DNA of 64,000 nucleotides, from the NCBI RefSeq assembly GCF_020509005.1, contig NC_063019.1, positions 3,162,001 through 3,226,000 on the forward strand. The letters run 5' to 3'. This DNA comes from Fulvia fulva. Taxonomy: Eukaryota > Ascomycota > Dothideomycetes > Mycosphaerellales > Mycosphaerellaceae. The position numbers and the translations under genes are program-made. Under the pieces are notes generated by a model that searched no databases, was not told the origin of the DNA, and saw nothing but the letters and a program-made list of their open reading frames with translations. Shown here one piece after another: positions 14,501-26,179 of this stretch (positions are counted from its first letter, which is position 1; each line of letters opens with the position of its first letter).

Positions 14501-16430
14501 AGTAGTCCTACGTAAGCCGTAAAAGGAAGACTATACGTAGGTAAAGTCGTACCGCCTAATTACGCTCCTTAATACTCTTAGGAAGGCGCTTAAGAAGCTA
14601 GTTATAACGAGACTCTCCGAGATAGTAGAGGAGTACTCCCTACTCCCGGACACCTAGATAGGTACGCGCCTATAGCGATCGACGCTATCCGTAATAGAAC
14701 TTATTACCTCTTAGGTAAAGGCTATCTAGTATAAGAATAGGGACAAGGTAGTATCCTTACTTAGTCTAGACATATCGGGAGCCTTCGACTACGTATTATA
14801 CCCGCGGCTACTCTATATCCTAAGGTCGAAAGGACTCCCTAAGTAGCTCGTTAACTTCGTACGGTCCTACCTCTAAAACCGTAGTACGTCGATCCTAGTC
14901 GGTTAGTATAAAAGCCTATTTTAAGTAGTCTATACTAGAATCCCGTAAGGCTTAACGCTAGTACCTATCCTATTCCTCTTCTTTATAGCGACGCTACTCC
15001 TAGCCCTAGAATCCTAGAATACTACTACGAGCGGCTTCGTAGACGATACGAACATCCTAGCGTAGTCGTCCTCGACTAAGGAGAACTATAGGCTACTAGA
15101 AGAGAAGTATAAGATCTACGAGGACTAGACTAGGAGATATAGGGCTTGGTTTACCCTAGAAAAATACAATCTAATACACTTTACGCGCCGGCTACAGTTC
15201 TATAATATATAAGCTTCTATCTAGATATAGGGGTATACGACTAACCCGGTAAATTAGCTTAGGATCCTCGGACTATAGGTAGACCCGGCGCTACGGTAGA
15301 GGAAGTACGTATAGGTAATATTACGGAAAGCTAAACAGAATATAGAATTATACTAGAGGCTTACTACGTCTATATAGGAACCGGACTTTCGGTAGTTACG
15401 ACTTTTATAAACGGCTATTATACGGCTAGTCCTTACCTATAGTAGCTAAGTATAGTCCTTAGGCGAGAGGGCCTACCTATTAAAGGGACTCGTTACGCCG
15501 TTAGCGAAGATCTAAAACTAATACCTAAGGAAGGTCACCGGGGTATATAAGTTGATACTAATAAGGCTACTTAAGTATAAGACCGCTATACCGCCGATCG
15601 ACCTATATATCTAGGGACTACGGACCTCCTACTTAGGTAAGTCGGTATAGTATCTAGTATAGAAGATCATCGCTAGTATAGTCGTAAGGGCCCGCGAATT
15701 AGTACTAGCGTATAATAGTATTCGACCCGGAAACGAGCCGAACTACCGGGTAAGGGACAAATAGCTAGTAATATAACAGGAGGGTAAGAAATCGTTTATA
15801 GAGTAACTATAGAAAGAGAGGTAGAATAACTAGGTTGTAGGGTATAGTAGACGCCCTTAGCTAGCGGGATAACCTAAGTAATAGTAAGCTATAAAATCCG
15901 CGGTTAAGCACCCCCAAAGCTTATCTACTACCGCCTTACGAGGGTATAGAGTAGTATAGTAACCTAACTACGAAGCAAATATATCGGCCTCTAGGGGTAC
16001 CTATTATAGAGAAAAGTTCTAGAATACACGAATACTAGCTGCCCCTACGGCTATTACTCCTAGAATATACGGTACGTACTCCTCGTCTATCCGAGGTAGT
16101 CGCTAGGAAGGGGGGAGTAGATAGTAAAGGCGAGGAACCGGACGATTAGGGCACTTCTTAATAACGTTAAGGACCTACGGCGTATTACGAACTAGATACT
16201 AGAGAAGGGCTCGCTAGAACAGTACCGTCTAGTAGGAGTAGTATAGGAAGAGAGGACACGGCGTAGCGCGATAAGACCGGCTAGGAGCGGGGGCTAATAG
16301 GGTAGTAATATAGACTACGTACGTTTAAAGGGAAAGCTAATCTAGATAAGGAGAAGTCGGGGGCGGGAAGGGTTTTTACCTATTTGGGTTTCCCTTTGTA
16401 TATAACAATAGATATATACCTATATAGGCC
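11500..16430 (+). mobile_element. Tad1-like LINE, copy 2 (degenerate)
   Basis: ORF1 reads through stops from about 11,700 to 12,970 and ends in a run of CCHC-type knuckles at 12,515-12,700 (YFKYQQYRH, NCPEYYLLYSAEY, with Cys changed to Tyr). The endonuclease spans about 13,000-13,730 (VIQEPQ; VVGDFNIYYPSWE). Reverse transcriptase spans about 14,330-15,200 (KAPGPDRILNELL, LSLDISGAFDYV, GLTLVPILF, GFVDDTNILA at 15,031-15,062). A terminal C-x-C...H...C knuckle (CPYGYYSQNIRYVLLVYP) lies at 16,050-16,120. The 3' UTR ends near 16,430. The plan is that of Tad1-clade LINEs. It is dead, with the RIP signature throughout, and is distinct in sequence from copy 1. Confidence 0.88.
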
Positions 16431-16590
16431 GAATAGGGTCCTAGAATAGGGGAATAACAAATTCAATCTAATCTATATTAAACGGATAAAGGTATAGGGA
16501 GTACGTACAATATTAGTAATTAGCTTATTCGCTTCTATTGTCTTAATAGCTATAGGGTTATAGAAGGCTAGGACTTCGTTTAACTACTAC

Positions 16591-16664
16591 TAATAACGTG
16601 CTTTACTACCGAGCGGGCTATACTACCGAGCGGGCTACTTTTACTAAGAACTGTACTACTTCTA
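16591..16664 (+). repeat. Left terminal inverted repeat of pogo relic
   Basis: These 74 bases match the reverse complement of 17,660-17,733 with four mismatches, all transitions. Inside each TIR a 17-bp unit (ACTACCGAGCGGGCTAT) is repeated twice in tandem, with a last-base difference. TA lies at the outer edge, consistent with the TA target preference of the Tc1/mariner superfamily. Confidence 0.88.
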
Positions 16665-17659
16665 CTTTAATTACGACGGTATCTTAATACGATAATATCC
16701 TATAGAATCGTTACTAGGAGGACAATTCCTCTTTAGATTCTTCGCTATCTAGCGAGTCTACTTAATAGGTACGTACGTTATACCCCGACTCGCTATATCG
16801 CTTATAGCGTCGTAGCCTTAGTACTAGCTAAACACTATCTAGCGACTCTCTACTCACTTCCTGCCTCCTAGTATCCTCTAGAGGTATTAATTACGACGCC
16901 TTATCGAAGGTTAGAGACCCTCTAGACTGAATGTACTTACGCTTTCGTGCTTTCCGCTATATAAGGGCCTCGTTAGACTTACGTAGCTTACTAATCTCGC
17001 TTCGTATAAGAGCTATCTAATACGCTATCTCTCTACTCCCTCTCTATTGCCCTGGTAAACGACCTTCCTCTTTCTACTACGCCTTTCTAAACTCGTAACG
17101 ACGCTCTAAGACGTAATGACACCTATTATAAACCCTGTCTTATCGAAGTTATAGGTGTCCTAGTTAAGGATACTATACTTCTCCTTTATATTACGTATAA
17201 GTAAGAACTACTTCTTAATAACGTCTAGATCTTCTATTAGGGCTCGCTGACAATTGTATCTACGTATTATACGAACCTTTAGCTCACGATGCCGCCTAAT
17301 AAACCTGTCTGTCTAATTAAGACTAGCGGGCTTAAGACCCTTCTCTTATAGTAATAAATCGGCTATTGCTCGTATACTAGCCTTTAATAGCGGGAAACCT
17401 CTAAGATCTAGCTCGAGTATATACTTAAGTATCACCCTCTCTTCTAGCTCTATAAGCTTCTTCGAATTGGGCTCGTAGTCACCCCGAGGAGGTCGTCTAT
17501 TTAATCGATACCCTAGTATAGTTCGAGACGCGTCGTATACCTTTATAGCAAGTCGATTCGTAATTGTCGCGTCGCGTTTCGTAGTCTAGACAGCTCAGGT
17601 CAGTTTGGCCTCGTTTGAAGACAATATACGCTATAATAGTAGTTATATAGCTATATCTA

Positions 17660-17733
17660 TAGAAGTGGTATAGTTCTTAGTAAAAGTAGCCCGCTCGGTA
17701 GTATAGCCCGCTCGGTAGTGAAGTACGTTATTA
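17660..17733 (-). repeat. Right terminal inverted repeat of pogo relic
   Basis: Reverse-complement partner of 16,591-16,664, including the same internal tandem pair of the 17-bp unit. All four differences between the two ends are G/A or T/C, as expected if RIP acted after insertion. Confidence 0.88.
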
Positions 17734-18441
17734 GCTATATATACGTATATAGCTACTAATTACGTACCGCGTTATTATCGAGCTCCTACTAGTAGTACCC
17801 GTTAGTATTACTATATATATACTAAGCGGCTATACCTATTTACTTACGACTATATCGTTTCTACCCGGAGAAAGCTCTCTATTGCTTTTAGGGCCTTCTA
17901 CGACCTACTAGATAGGTATTTCGTTAGTTATTCTAATAGTTAACTGTATAGTCGTAATAGTGTTAATAGTAGTGTCGTAATCAAGGTTTTTTGCCTAAAA
18001 GTAGATCTATAGGCGCTAAATAACGCTAACCTATACGCACGGCTACGTAGGGATACTAACTGTAATTATTGGTCGATTGTACTTTAGCATTAGTCTACCG
18101 CTAATTTATCTGTCTTGAGCAGAGATTATTCAAGACAAATCATTATAGGGCCAACTACTAACGTGCTCGCCTCCTTTGCCTGGAGGCGCAACAGTGTCCT
18201 ACCAGCTGCAGCCAATTACATTATCGTCTATCCGATCCAGTGTCGCCGCACAGCATGATTCCCCTGTTCAACGCCATGAAGTGGTACAGCTATGCCACTT
18301 GCGATGCAGCCAGGGGCATCGTGTATCCATCTGAGGTGTACCCAGGTTCCGAGGCTGCCTCGAAATGTACTGAAGCAGCACGAGGTCGTGGTACTGGAAT
18401 ATCGCTGGCTCTGTTAACCAGTACAAGTCATGCGCGAACGA
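17734..18441. other. End of RIP block and 3' flank of UGD gene
   Basis: Up to about 18,100 the sequence is RIP-mutated and unassigned. From there on it has normal composition and leads into the 3' end of the UDP-glucose dehydrogenase gene on the minus strand. Short open frames here show no coding evidence. Confidence 0.5.
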
Positions 18442-20154
18442 CTACCATCTTCGGCGCTGAGGGGTCGTCCGGCCAACACACTCGACCGTGAAGCCCAAGG
18501 AGGCGAGCTTCTCGCCATCGACAACGTTGCGACCGTCGAAGACGAGACGTGGCCGCTTCATCGCATTGGCAATCTCCACCCAGTCGATGCGCTTCTCGGC
18601 TTGTGGAATTTCGTTACTCTCGGAGGTGTCTGTCGATCCGTGGGTCGACTCGGACTGCGCTGGTGTGACAAGACCACTGTCCAGGAACTCGGCGTCTCCA
18701 TCGGATGTCGAGTCGCCCGCAGATATCTTCCTCTCCAATAGTTGCTTCTGAATTGTTCCGTTGGCCAATGCAACATCTTGAACGCGATCGGTCTTGAATT
18801 CATCCCACTCGGTCAGGATAACCACAGCACTTGCATCCACGCAAGCTGAAAGAGCGTTGGAACACACTTGCACTCGCTGCTTGACGACATCTGCAGGATG
18901 CTCGTGTACAAGGTCCTGGTGAATCTGCTCCTTCGAGACCTGTGGATCGTAAATGGCGATTCTAGCGCCTTCGGCAATGAGCTGGCCAACGATGGCGATG
19001 GCGGCACTCTCTCGAGTATCACCAGTGTTCTTCTTGTAAGCGAAGCCAAGGATGGCGATCTTCTTGAGTCTTAATGTGTTATACAGCCGCTTCGTGATTC
19101 TCTTTGCGAAGCGTTCCTTCTGGTACTCGTTGATGTCAACCACAGACTTCCAGTAAGCGGAGACCTCGGGTAGGTGTAGTGTCTCAGCAATGTAGGCGAG
19201 GCTGAGGACATCTTTTTTGAAGCACGACCCTCCAAAACCGGCGGACGACTTGAGCATCTTTGGGCCGATCCTGGTATCGAGACCAACAGCAAACGAAAGC
19301 TCCTCTATGCTGGCACCAGTCGCCTCGCAGATCGCACTCAAGGAGTTGATGCTCGATATACGCTGCGCCAACATGCAGTTCGCCGCGAGCTTTGCCAACT
19401 CCGATGACCATAGATTGATGGTAATGATACGTTCCCGAGGTACCCAGGCAGCGTACACTTGACGTAGCGCTTCTGCTGCACCTCTGCCTCTGTCGTCCTC
19501 GAGTGAACCAATGAGAATGCGATCAGGTCGCTGCAAGTCGTTCATGGCAGTGCCTTCAGCCAGGAACTCGGGGTTGGAGAGGATGTCGAAGTGAATATCG
19601 GGTGAGGCATGTGCATCGAGAATTTCTCGAATATTCTCGGCCGTACCGCATGGTACTGTTGACTTCTCGACAATGATCTTGTCGCTTGTTGCAACCTCCG
19701 CAATGTGTCTCGCAGCGGACTCAACATACGCAAGGTCAGATGCGCCGCCTGCACCGAGTCCTTCCGTCTTGGTAGGAGTGTTGACGGCGATGAAGATCAA
19801 ATCGGCTTCGTCAATGGCCTTTGAGATGTCGGTGGAGAAGTGGAAGTTTGGCTGTCGACCGTCTGTGCCATCTCTGGCGACTTCCACAACTTCATACAGG
19901 CCAGGCTCGTATATTGGAAGGGCCGGAGATCTCCATGCCGCGATACGAGCTTCACTCAAGTCAACGACGGTCACAGTGATGTTTGGATTCTCCTTAGCGA
20001 TGACCGCGCTTGTGGGTCCGCCCTGTTTGAGTTGGTGTATTAGCTATGTAACGCACCTATTCGCCACTGCTGATGAGACACTTACAACGTAGCCAGCTCC
20101 GATGCAACATATGTTCTTCACCCGTCGATGAGCTAACGCGGTCGTGCTTGCCAT
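18442..20154 (-). CDS. UGD1: UDP-glucose 6-dehydrogenase
   Basis: This cytosolic enzyme oxidises UDP-glucose to UDP-glucuronate with two NAD+, supplying UDP-glucuronate and UDP-xylose for glycans. Two exons: 20,154-20,086 (23 codons) and 20,022-18,442, joined by a 63-bp GT-AG intron, giving 549 residues. The intron splits the Rossmann motif GAGYV/GGP, which confirms both the intron and the ATG at 20,154. Other family signatures are NTPTKTEG, NPEFLAEG and the catalytic cysteine (about residue 290) in GFGGSCFKKD, followed by FAYKKNTGDTRESAAI near the C-terminal domain. A Ser/Thr/Glu-rich insert of about 50 residues precedes the last C-terminal strand and makes the protein longer than the roughly 494-residue animal enzyme. 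It is divergent from the transporter gene at 21,459. It is the first gene beyond the RIP block, yet its frame is intact. Confidence 0.95.
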
Positions 20155-21458
20155 GTTGTCAGGTATGCTACTTTGCGACTGTCAGTACCGCACGAACAGT
20201 GTCGCGAACCAGAGTCCAATCAGCAGCAGTTCAAAGGTTCCAGTGCTGCGGCTTCCGGTCCTGGGGTTTGGAAGAAGGTTCAAGATTCGCCGCGGAGCCA
20301 CGCACAGGGCACTTGGCTGCCGAAAGTCAGATACGGAAACGCGTGAACACTCGCCCAGCGGGTTGCCCTGGTTTGCTTGGTGATGCCTTGCCAGACTTTA
20401 AAGGAAATGAAGAGTCCAATGGGGTTGCACGACGGATCGTCGCAGGTTCACTGAGCACCGCTGGGGCTGGCGGTGGATCCTGACTGGGTGTTCCGAAGCG
20501 CATCAATCGCCTTGCTGGGCGGTCAGGATGGCCTAGCCCGGTGACTGAAGATGCCAGGGATGCTGTGTGGCCGCCAAGATGGAAGCCAGGTGCGAGGGTC
20601 TGTACCAAGGGCTGGCAGGAATCACTGGTGCCCGCGGCATGCTGTACGGCCAGGAATTAGAATTGTTAGTCTGGTGATTGCACTGAAATATCGCCACCTG
20701 CAGAACGACTACCGTCCTCGAACGGGTACCTAGACTGTAAATAGACAGCCAAGCGCGTGGTCGTGTGGAATTGCGGCACAGGTCGGATGTACGATGTCGT
20801 GCGCTGCTGCAGAGGACTCGATGCCAACACGAGCAGGAGGACGATGTCGAGAAACGCGGATGATAGCACCTGCCGGATTGGTGGGGCAGCAACGCGGCCA
20901 AGACTTTTGTCCCGTGCCGAAGCCGCCGACCCAGCCAAAGTCTAATTTGCAATGTGCAGCGGAACTTCAGATTCAGCTGCTCTCGCTCTGCTCGTGTGAG
21001 ATGCAGCCCATCTCTTGCTATCGTCGCACACATTATGCCGCCGAATATAGCGCCCTGCGTCAGCAAGGCGGGAAGGCGCTCACGGCGTCCAGCTGCCCTC
21101 ATTTGGAAGGATCGATGAAACATGGGCCATCGCACGCCATCATCGCTAGACTCTTCTCGCTGCAGGTACCGTTCTCACTAGCCACTACAGGCTGATGCAT
21201 CTGTGCTCCCGCTTCACAAGGACACGCCACTTTGTCCCCTCTGGGCTCTTGCCAACCTGGACTCCCGATAGAGAACCCCCTGGTCACACATAGCAAGCGA
21301 CTCGGCACTCCAGCTCGCATTTCACATTTCACCTCCGTTGTCTTGTGATCTTCGTCGACGTAGCCTCGCGTGATGGTTCGTGGGTATTGCATTGCTTTGG
21401 TGTGGACCTGAGATCATCGCACCTGGTGGGTACACGATACGACGACGTGATCGCACAA
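20155..21458. promoter_or_regulatory. Shared upstream region of UGD1 and transporter
   Basis: About 1.3 kb between two divergently transcribed genes, so it must hold both promoters. Overlapping open frames on both strands have no recognisable domains and look like chance ORFs in GC-rich DNA. I could not identify specific factor sites. Confidence 0.5.
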
Positions 21459-22652
21459 ATGGACGAGAAGAGTGAGATGCGAGTGTCGACACGTTCCATG
21501 GACTCTACCGATCGCTCAGAGCTGAGCTCCATAGCGGAGGAGGATCACGAGCTTCTTGAGAAAGGCGAGCGCGACCTCGAATCACAAGCCATCATCGAAC
21601 AACAACCTACACCTACAGAGTACAGCACATCCACTAGCAAGAAGCTGGTATACCTCGCACTTTACTTCCTGCTCAACCTGAGCGTGACACTTTCCAATAA
21701 AGCACTTCTACAAGGTGTAAGTCCGGATATTCGCAGATTCCTCTCGCGGTCCAACTGACTTGGTGAAGGTCTCTTTTCCGTGGCTCCTCACATTCGCACA
21801 CACCACCGCCACCTCCCTCGGATGCACAACACTCTTGCTCACAGGACAGTTGAAGCTCTCGAAGCTATCGCTCAAGGATAACATTATACTGGTGGTATTC
21901 TCGACGCTCTTCACCTTGAACATTGCAATCAGCAATGTGTCGTTGTAAGTGCTATACGAGCCACGTGGAAAACAAGACTTGGATCTAACCACAAGCTTAG
22001 GGCGCTCGTATCGGTTCCATTCCACCAAGTTATGCGATCGACTTGCCCCGTGGCTACCATCCTGATCTACAAGTTCGGCTACAACCGCGCATACTCGACA
22101 CAGACATGGCTATCGATGATACCTTTGGTGCTGGGCGTTGGCCTTGCGACATTCGGCGACTACTACTTCACCATGGCAGGCTTCCTGCTGACACTATTGG
22201 GAGTTGTCCTTGCAGCGATCAAGACGGTGGCGACAAACAACCTTATGACGGGATCTCTCAAGCTATCTGCGATGGAAGTCTTGTTTCGGATGTGCCCACT
22301 TGCGGCACTTCAATGTCTTCTCTATGCTGCGGGCAGCGGTGAGATCGGGAAGCTACAGGCAGCAGTCGCCGAGGGCCTCATCTCTACAAACATGCTATTC
22401 GGCATCGCCACGAATGCTGCGATGGCTTTTGGTCTGAACGTGGTGTCTTTCCAGACGAACAAGGTGGCAGGGGCTCTGACGATCTCCGTCTGCGGCAACG
22501 TCAAGCAGGTCATGACCATAATGCTGGGCATCGTTCTGTTCAGCGTCAAGGTGGGACCTATGAATGCCGCAGGCATGCTGGTTGCAACAGCTGGAGCTGC
22601 CTACTACAGCAAAGTGGAGATGGACCGCAAGAAGGCAGCCTCTACAACATGA
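21459..22652 (+). CDS. TPT/DMT nucleotide-sugar-type transporter
   Basis: Three exons, 21,459-21,716, 21,769-21,944 and 22,001-22,652, with GT-AG introns of 52 and 56 bp; 361 residues. The start is the only ATG in the opening frame. A charged cytosolic N-tail of about 60 residues is followed by about ten hydrophobic helices, beginning YLALYFLLNLSVTLSNKALL, the typical opening of the triose-phosphate/nucleotide-sugar transporter family (drug/metabolite superfamily). Further motifs are FPWLLTFAHTTATSLG, PFHQVMRSTCPVATI and GFLLTLLGVVLAAIKTV. The C-tail ends in a lysine-rich stretch (KVEMDRKKAA), as in Golgi/ER members. Substrate cannot be read from sequence. Its divergent neighbour makes UDP-glucuronate, so a UDP-sugar is an attractive guess but only an inference. 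Confidence 0.87.
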
Positions 22653-23224
22653 CTGTTCAGGTTCATCTGATGGAACTCATGCTCTTTAGCGAAGGCGTTC
22701 CGGAGGCTGATTCTCCGCGTTCAAGCGAATACCACTGTATTGATTGAAGTCCGCAGCATGCGATGCACACTATGTAATTGCGACTATGCTGTGCAACCTC
22801 AACGTCTGCTGGAGATGACAGCTCTCACCCCTGTGTTCCCCCCTGTAGCGAAGTTCGAGGCCAGTCTGAAGATGGTGCCATCCGGACTAAGCACGAAATG
22901 AGTCCTTGGCCACGACAACAGTCCACTCTGGTGGCGTGTTCATGTTCATCTCACAGAACGACGCCCAAGGGCTAGTTCCTCTGAACACAGCTTTTGATGT
23001 GAACGCCACGGTGTTTGATACGAGATGGTGGAAGGAGGTCCGTTCACTGGTGCCACGAGCTCTTGACGTGGGTGCTTGATTGAGTTGCTTGTGTCTCAAG
23101 TGCCATCTCTCGGGACTCCCTTGTATGCGACAGCTGTGCGAACCTATTTGACTTCGCGATACATCCCGGATCCTGTGCATGCAGCGGACAGACGCGTTGT
23201 CAAAGTTCCACACGGACACCAAGG
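22653..23224. other. Intergenic region
   Basis: 3' flank of the transporter and 5' flank of the following plus-strand gene. No conserved element seen. Confidence 0.5.
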
Positions 23225-24757
23225 ATGAAGCGGGAAACACTTGAACACATCTTTCAACAACACCACGATCCAGCTGCACATGACTCAGAAGACTCAGTCG
23301 GCCTGCTGAATGAAGATGAGAAACGTCAAACTTCGCCCAGCCCGTTGCAAGGGAAGTTCGCAAACAGCAGAAACCGCAAGGTGTGGCTGTATCTCGCTCT
23401 CTTCGGCATTGCTTTGATCCTCATCGCGCTTGCCCTACCCACGAAGAGAATCAGAGGAATCGAGTTACCTTTCATACCGGCGACACCAGCTTCACATCTG
23501 AGACAGGAAGATCACTTTCTTCACATTGTCATACCGCAGATCTGGTCACCCGTCGGAACGGTGGAACTGTGTAAGACGCTGCTCACGGCAAGTACTCTCG
23601 ACTATCCCACACCATGGACTGTGAGCTGGAACTCGACAGTCGATGCAGATGGTGAGGTGGCCAATGCGGCCTTGAATAAGATCCAGCACGTATCAGCATG
23701 GCTCAATGGCATGCCCGAAGAGCGCGAGGATGACCTTGTAGCCATTCTGGGCAACAACAAGTCGTGGTTTCAGGTGCGACCAGAGGTACTGTTGAAGCGC
23801 TATCTCGGCATTCTTGAGAAGGCCAACAAGGAGTTGAGCCACAAGTATCCGTCTGATGTTTTGGAGACGCGAGAGATTGGCGAGAGAGTTGTCTTCGCCA
23901 CCGAGGAGCAATGCCCGTCCGAGGATGCGGGCAGATGTCAGGCAGTCGAGGCGGGAGGCAAATCGGTTCACTACCTGAGCGCTGACTTTTCCATGGGTGT
24001 GCTGAAAGATGTGAAGTTACTGTGGCAGCACGCCGCTTCGAAAGCTCTACAACTGACGGTGGAGAATGCCACCTTCGACGAATACACTATCTTCGCCTCA
24101 CTCATGTCGGAACAGGAGCAATATCGTCAAGAGGCTCGCCAATCAAGGCGCCAAGAAGAACGACAAAACGACCATGGGACTTCAATAGATTTCGGCATGA
24201 CCCTGGACTTCAAGCAAGAACTCAGCTACGCAGCTCCAAGCAACACAGACGAAACCGAATGGATCAAGCACATCAAGACAAGCAAACGCGAAGTACGAAA
24301 ATGGACCTCCCCTCCCGACCTATACCTCCCCAAAGACATCACCGCATCAGAACCTCCCTTCTGGACCGTAGACGGCGCCGAGGTCCCACAGAACGCAACC
24401 TGGCACGACGTTCAGCTTCTAACCACCACCGCTACCAACGTCGTTCCCGCCATAGTACAACGGGGCCCTCACTCTGACCCCTTGCTGGCACAAGGCTGGT
24501 GGAAGAAGATGTGGTTCCAGCCATATGCTCGACGACTTCTTGACACTTTCGTCCTCACGCCATTGATGCCTGTGGCTGTCTTGGCGGGTATGGGGGGTAA
24601 TGAGACGAGGTACTGGAGCCCGCATTGGCAGAGGATTGGCGTGATGCAGGCGGAGAATGTTAAGTTTAAGAAGTGGAATGATGTCTGTAATGCGGAGGAG
24701 ATGGCACAGGCCTTGTTTCTTGATGGGGAAGGGAGTTGGGTGGATCCGAGGCCTTGA
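23225..24757 (+). CDS. Type II membrane glycosyltransferase-like protein
   Basis: Single exon, 510 residues. A cytosolic N-tail of about 50 residues precedes one transmembrane segment (KVWLYLALFGIALILIALAL), then a lumenal domain, so a type II Golgi/ER topology is likely. The lumenal part resembles, from memory, a fungal family annotated as putative glycosyltransferases, in which a segment like VDAYDxWFQLPPEVL precedes an RRY motif. Here the matching segment is NNKSWFQVRPEVLLKRY, and later VVFATEEQCPSEDAGRCQAV and VHYLSADFS align with the family's cysteine-containing region and its usual LNSG motif. Thus the acidic pair and the Asn-Ser-Gly appear replaced, which suggests loss or change of catalysis. 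Three or more N-glycosylation sequons are present. Family assignment is moderate and activity unknown. Confidence 0.6.
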   Translation: MKRETLEHIFQQHHDPAAHDSEDSVGLLNEDEKRQTSPSPLQGKFANSRNRKVWLYLALFGIALILIALALPTKRIRGIELPFIPATPASHLRQEDHFLHIVIPQIWSPVGTVELCKTLLTASTLDYPTPWTVSWNSTVDADGEVANAALNKIQHVSAWLNGMPEEREDDLVAILGNNKSWFQVRPEVLLKRYLGILEKANKELSHKYPSDVLETREIGERVVFATEEQCPSEDAGRCQAVEAGGKSVHYLSADFSMGVLKDVKLLWQHAASKALQLTVENATFDEYTIFASLMSEQEQYRQEARQSRRQEERQNDHGTSIDFGMTLDFKQELSYAAPSNTDETEWIKHIKTSKREVRKWTSPPDLYLPKDITASEPPFWTVDGAEVPQNATWHDVQLLTTTATNVVPAIVQRGPHSDPLLAQGWWKKMWFQPYARRLLDTFVLTPLMPVAVLAGMGGNETRYWSPHWQRIGVMQAENVKFKKWNDVCNAEEMAQALFLDGEGSWVDPRP

Positions 24758-25638
24758 GGTCGTCGTGGCACCGATGGTAATACCATAAACATGGCAACAA
24801 TGGCAACCGTGCCATCGACGCATACGAAAGACTCGAGGCCCGGGCAAAGGAACATACTTCAATTTTGACCATCCAACGTTCGTCAGGAAGCAGCTTCCGG
24901 TCATATATGCAGCGCCCTACGTACGGCTGTCTGCCTCCGCCCTCAGAGTCTACTGATTGGTCCTGCAAACCAGATTCCATAACCAGTATGAAAGACACTC
25001 GAAGAGCACCGCGACTGGAAGCAGTCCATAGTCTTCCGGCTTGTTCTGCAATATATCTGCTTACTCTAGACGAATCTGGACCATCCAGTACAACGACACG
25101 AGTCTTGGAACTTCATATCCGGTCCGCGATGCCTGCGTCGTAAACCAGTTCGAGGTGTAAAAGTGCCTCATCGCCTGCAGAGCAGCGGCCGCGAATACGA
25201 AAGGCCAGCGGGCCCAGTCTCACGGCAGAGTTTCGCTATAACCTAGAAATAGCATAGCCAAGACAAGTTTCCGGATGAATCAGGCTAAAGTGCGTCAAGT
25301 TCTGGTCAACGATTACTATCTTCGGTCGATGTGATACTGGGATGCTTCTGCGTCAGAATCCACTTCGTATCGAGTGCAGACCGACATCGTTCGACATCAT
25401 CGAAGCCGGTCTTTAGCAGTACGGATACGCATACCTCCGTAGCACTGGTGGGCTCTCACATGGACTGCGATCTGCCACGCTAACGGAACGAATGGAAACA
25501 CATACGACCTTGGCAAGCATGAACGGCGACACCATAAGAGCAGAGACGTGCTCGGAAAGGTAGGACATCACTCTGGTACTTCAAACTACATCTTCCATCC
25601 ATCAAACACTCTCAACACCAACCAACACCTGTTTCAAC
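24758..25638. other. Intergenic region
   Basis: No credible gene. The last 60 bp are CA-rich and pyrimidine-rich (runs such as CAACACCAACCAACACC) and directly precede an ATG, consistent with a fungal 5' UTR of the secreted-protein gene. Confidence 0.5.
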
Positions 25639-26179
25639 ATGCAGCTCATCTCAGTCCTCGCCTCAGCGGCAGCCCTCATCGCACCAAGCCTCGCCGCTGC
25701 CCTCCCAGAGACATTCGCAGCACCATCCGGCCTGCCAGAAGGCTACCAATGGTCAGTTGAGAACTGGCACGCAGGCTGCGCCCGATCCGGCTGCAGCTAC
25801 GACTTCAACGTGACCGGTACCATTACCCCACCATACCCAGGCTTCAAAGCCTACTGCAGCGGCTCCGACACAGGCTACTACGCCAACTGCGAGATTCTCG
25901 AGGGCGTTTCTACCTCTGGCATACCATTCGTTGCTGCCAGCTTGAGGCCGAATTTCCAGAATGGCATTGCGACTATGAGTGTTAGTTTAAGCTTTACTGA
26001 TGCGGATTCGCTGTGAGTACTTTCGAAGATTGTTTATGGAAAGTTTTGAAGCTGATGCGATATTGTACAGCATTACCTACAACATCTCCGGCTGGCACGA
26101 CGCTTCTTACAATGCTTTTGTGGCACCACTTGAGCAGTTCAACATCACCGAGCCCTTCCAGGTTACCCAGGTAGCTTGA
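25639..26179 (+). CDS. Small secreted four-cysteine protein
   Basis: Two exons, 25,639-26,012 and 26,071-26,179, joined by a 58-bp intron (GTGAGT...TACAG); 160 residues. The first 20 residues form a clear signal peptide (Met-Gln, a hydrophobic core, then an Ala-rich stretch ending SLAAAL), so the mature protein is about 140 residues. Four cysteines cluster in the first half (HAGCARSGCSY, KAYCSGS, ANCEI), enough for two disulfides, and there are at least two N-glycosylation sequons. Beta-strand-like alternation suggests a small extracellular beta-sandwich. Proteins with the pattern W-x-V-x-N-W...C-x(4)-C-x-Y-x-F occur as small secreted or candidate-effector proteins in dothideomycetes, but I cannot name a family. 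The function is unknown. Confidence 0.78.

Larger units (their letters stand above)
16591..17733 (-). mobile_element. Internally deleted Fot1/pogo transposon
   Basis: The element is 1,143 bp between 74-bp terminal inverted repeats. The minus strand encodes relics of a pogo/Fot1 transposase: an HTH/CENP-B-like N-terminal half (GDYEPNSKKLIELEE, GFPLLKASIRAIADLLL, FIRRHRELKVR), the first catalytic motif as NFDKTGF near 17,131-17,152 (canonical Glu now Lys, a RIP-type change), then GNRE at 17,043-17,054. Reading resumes in another frame about 40 bp on with the family's C-terminal segment (SEISKLRKSNEALI, KARKRKYIQSRGSLTF). The middle of the DDE/D catalytic domain is therefore missing. Full Fot1 elements are about 1.8-2 kb, so this is a non-autonomous deletion derivative that was also RIP-mutated. 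Confidence 0.83.
1..18100. repeat. RIP-mutated transposon block
   Basis: The whole segment is saturated with TA, CTAG, TAG and TAA, while CA and TG are rare and CG is retained. This is the signature of repeat-induced point mutation, which changes CpA to TpA on both strands of duplicated DNA. No open reading frame longer than about 80 codons survives, yet transposon proteins can be read through the stops if TAG/TAA are taken as former Gln or Trp codons and many Tyr codons as former Cys or His. Composition changes abruptly near 18,100, where ordinary coding-like DNA begins. The RIP reading is inferred from dinucleotide pattern by eye; no index was computed. Confidence 0.9.
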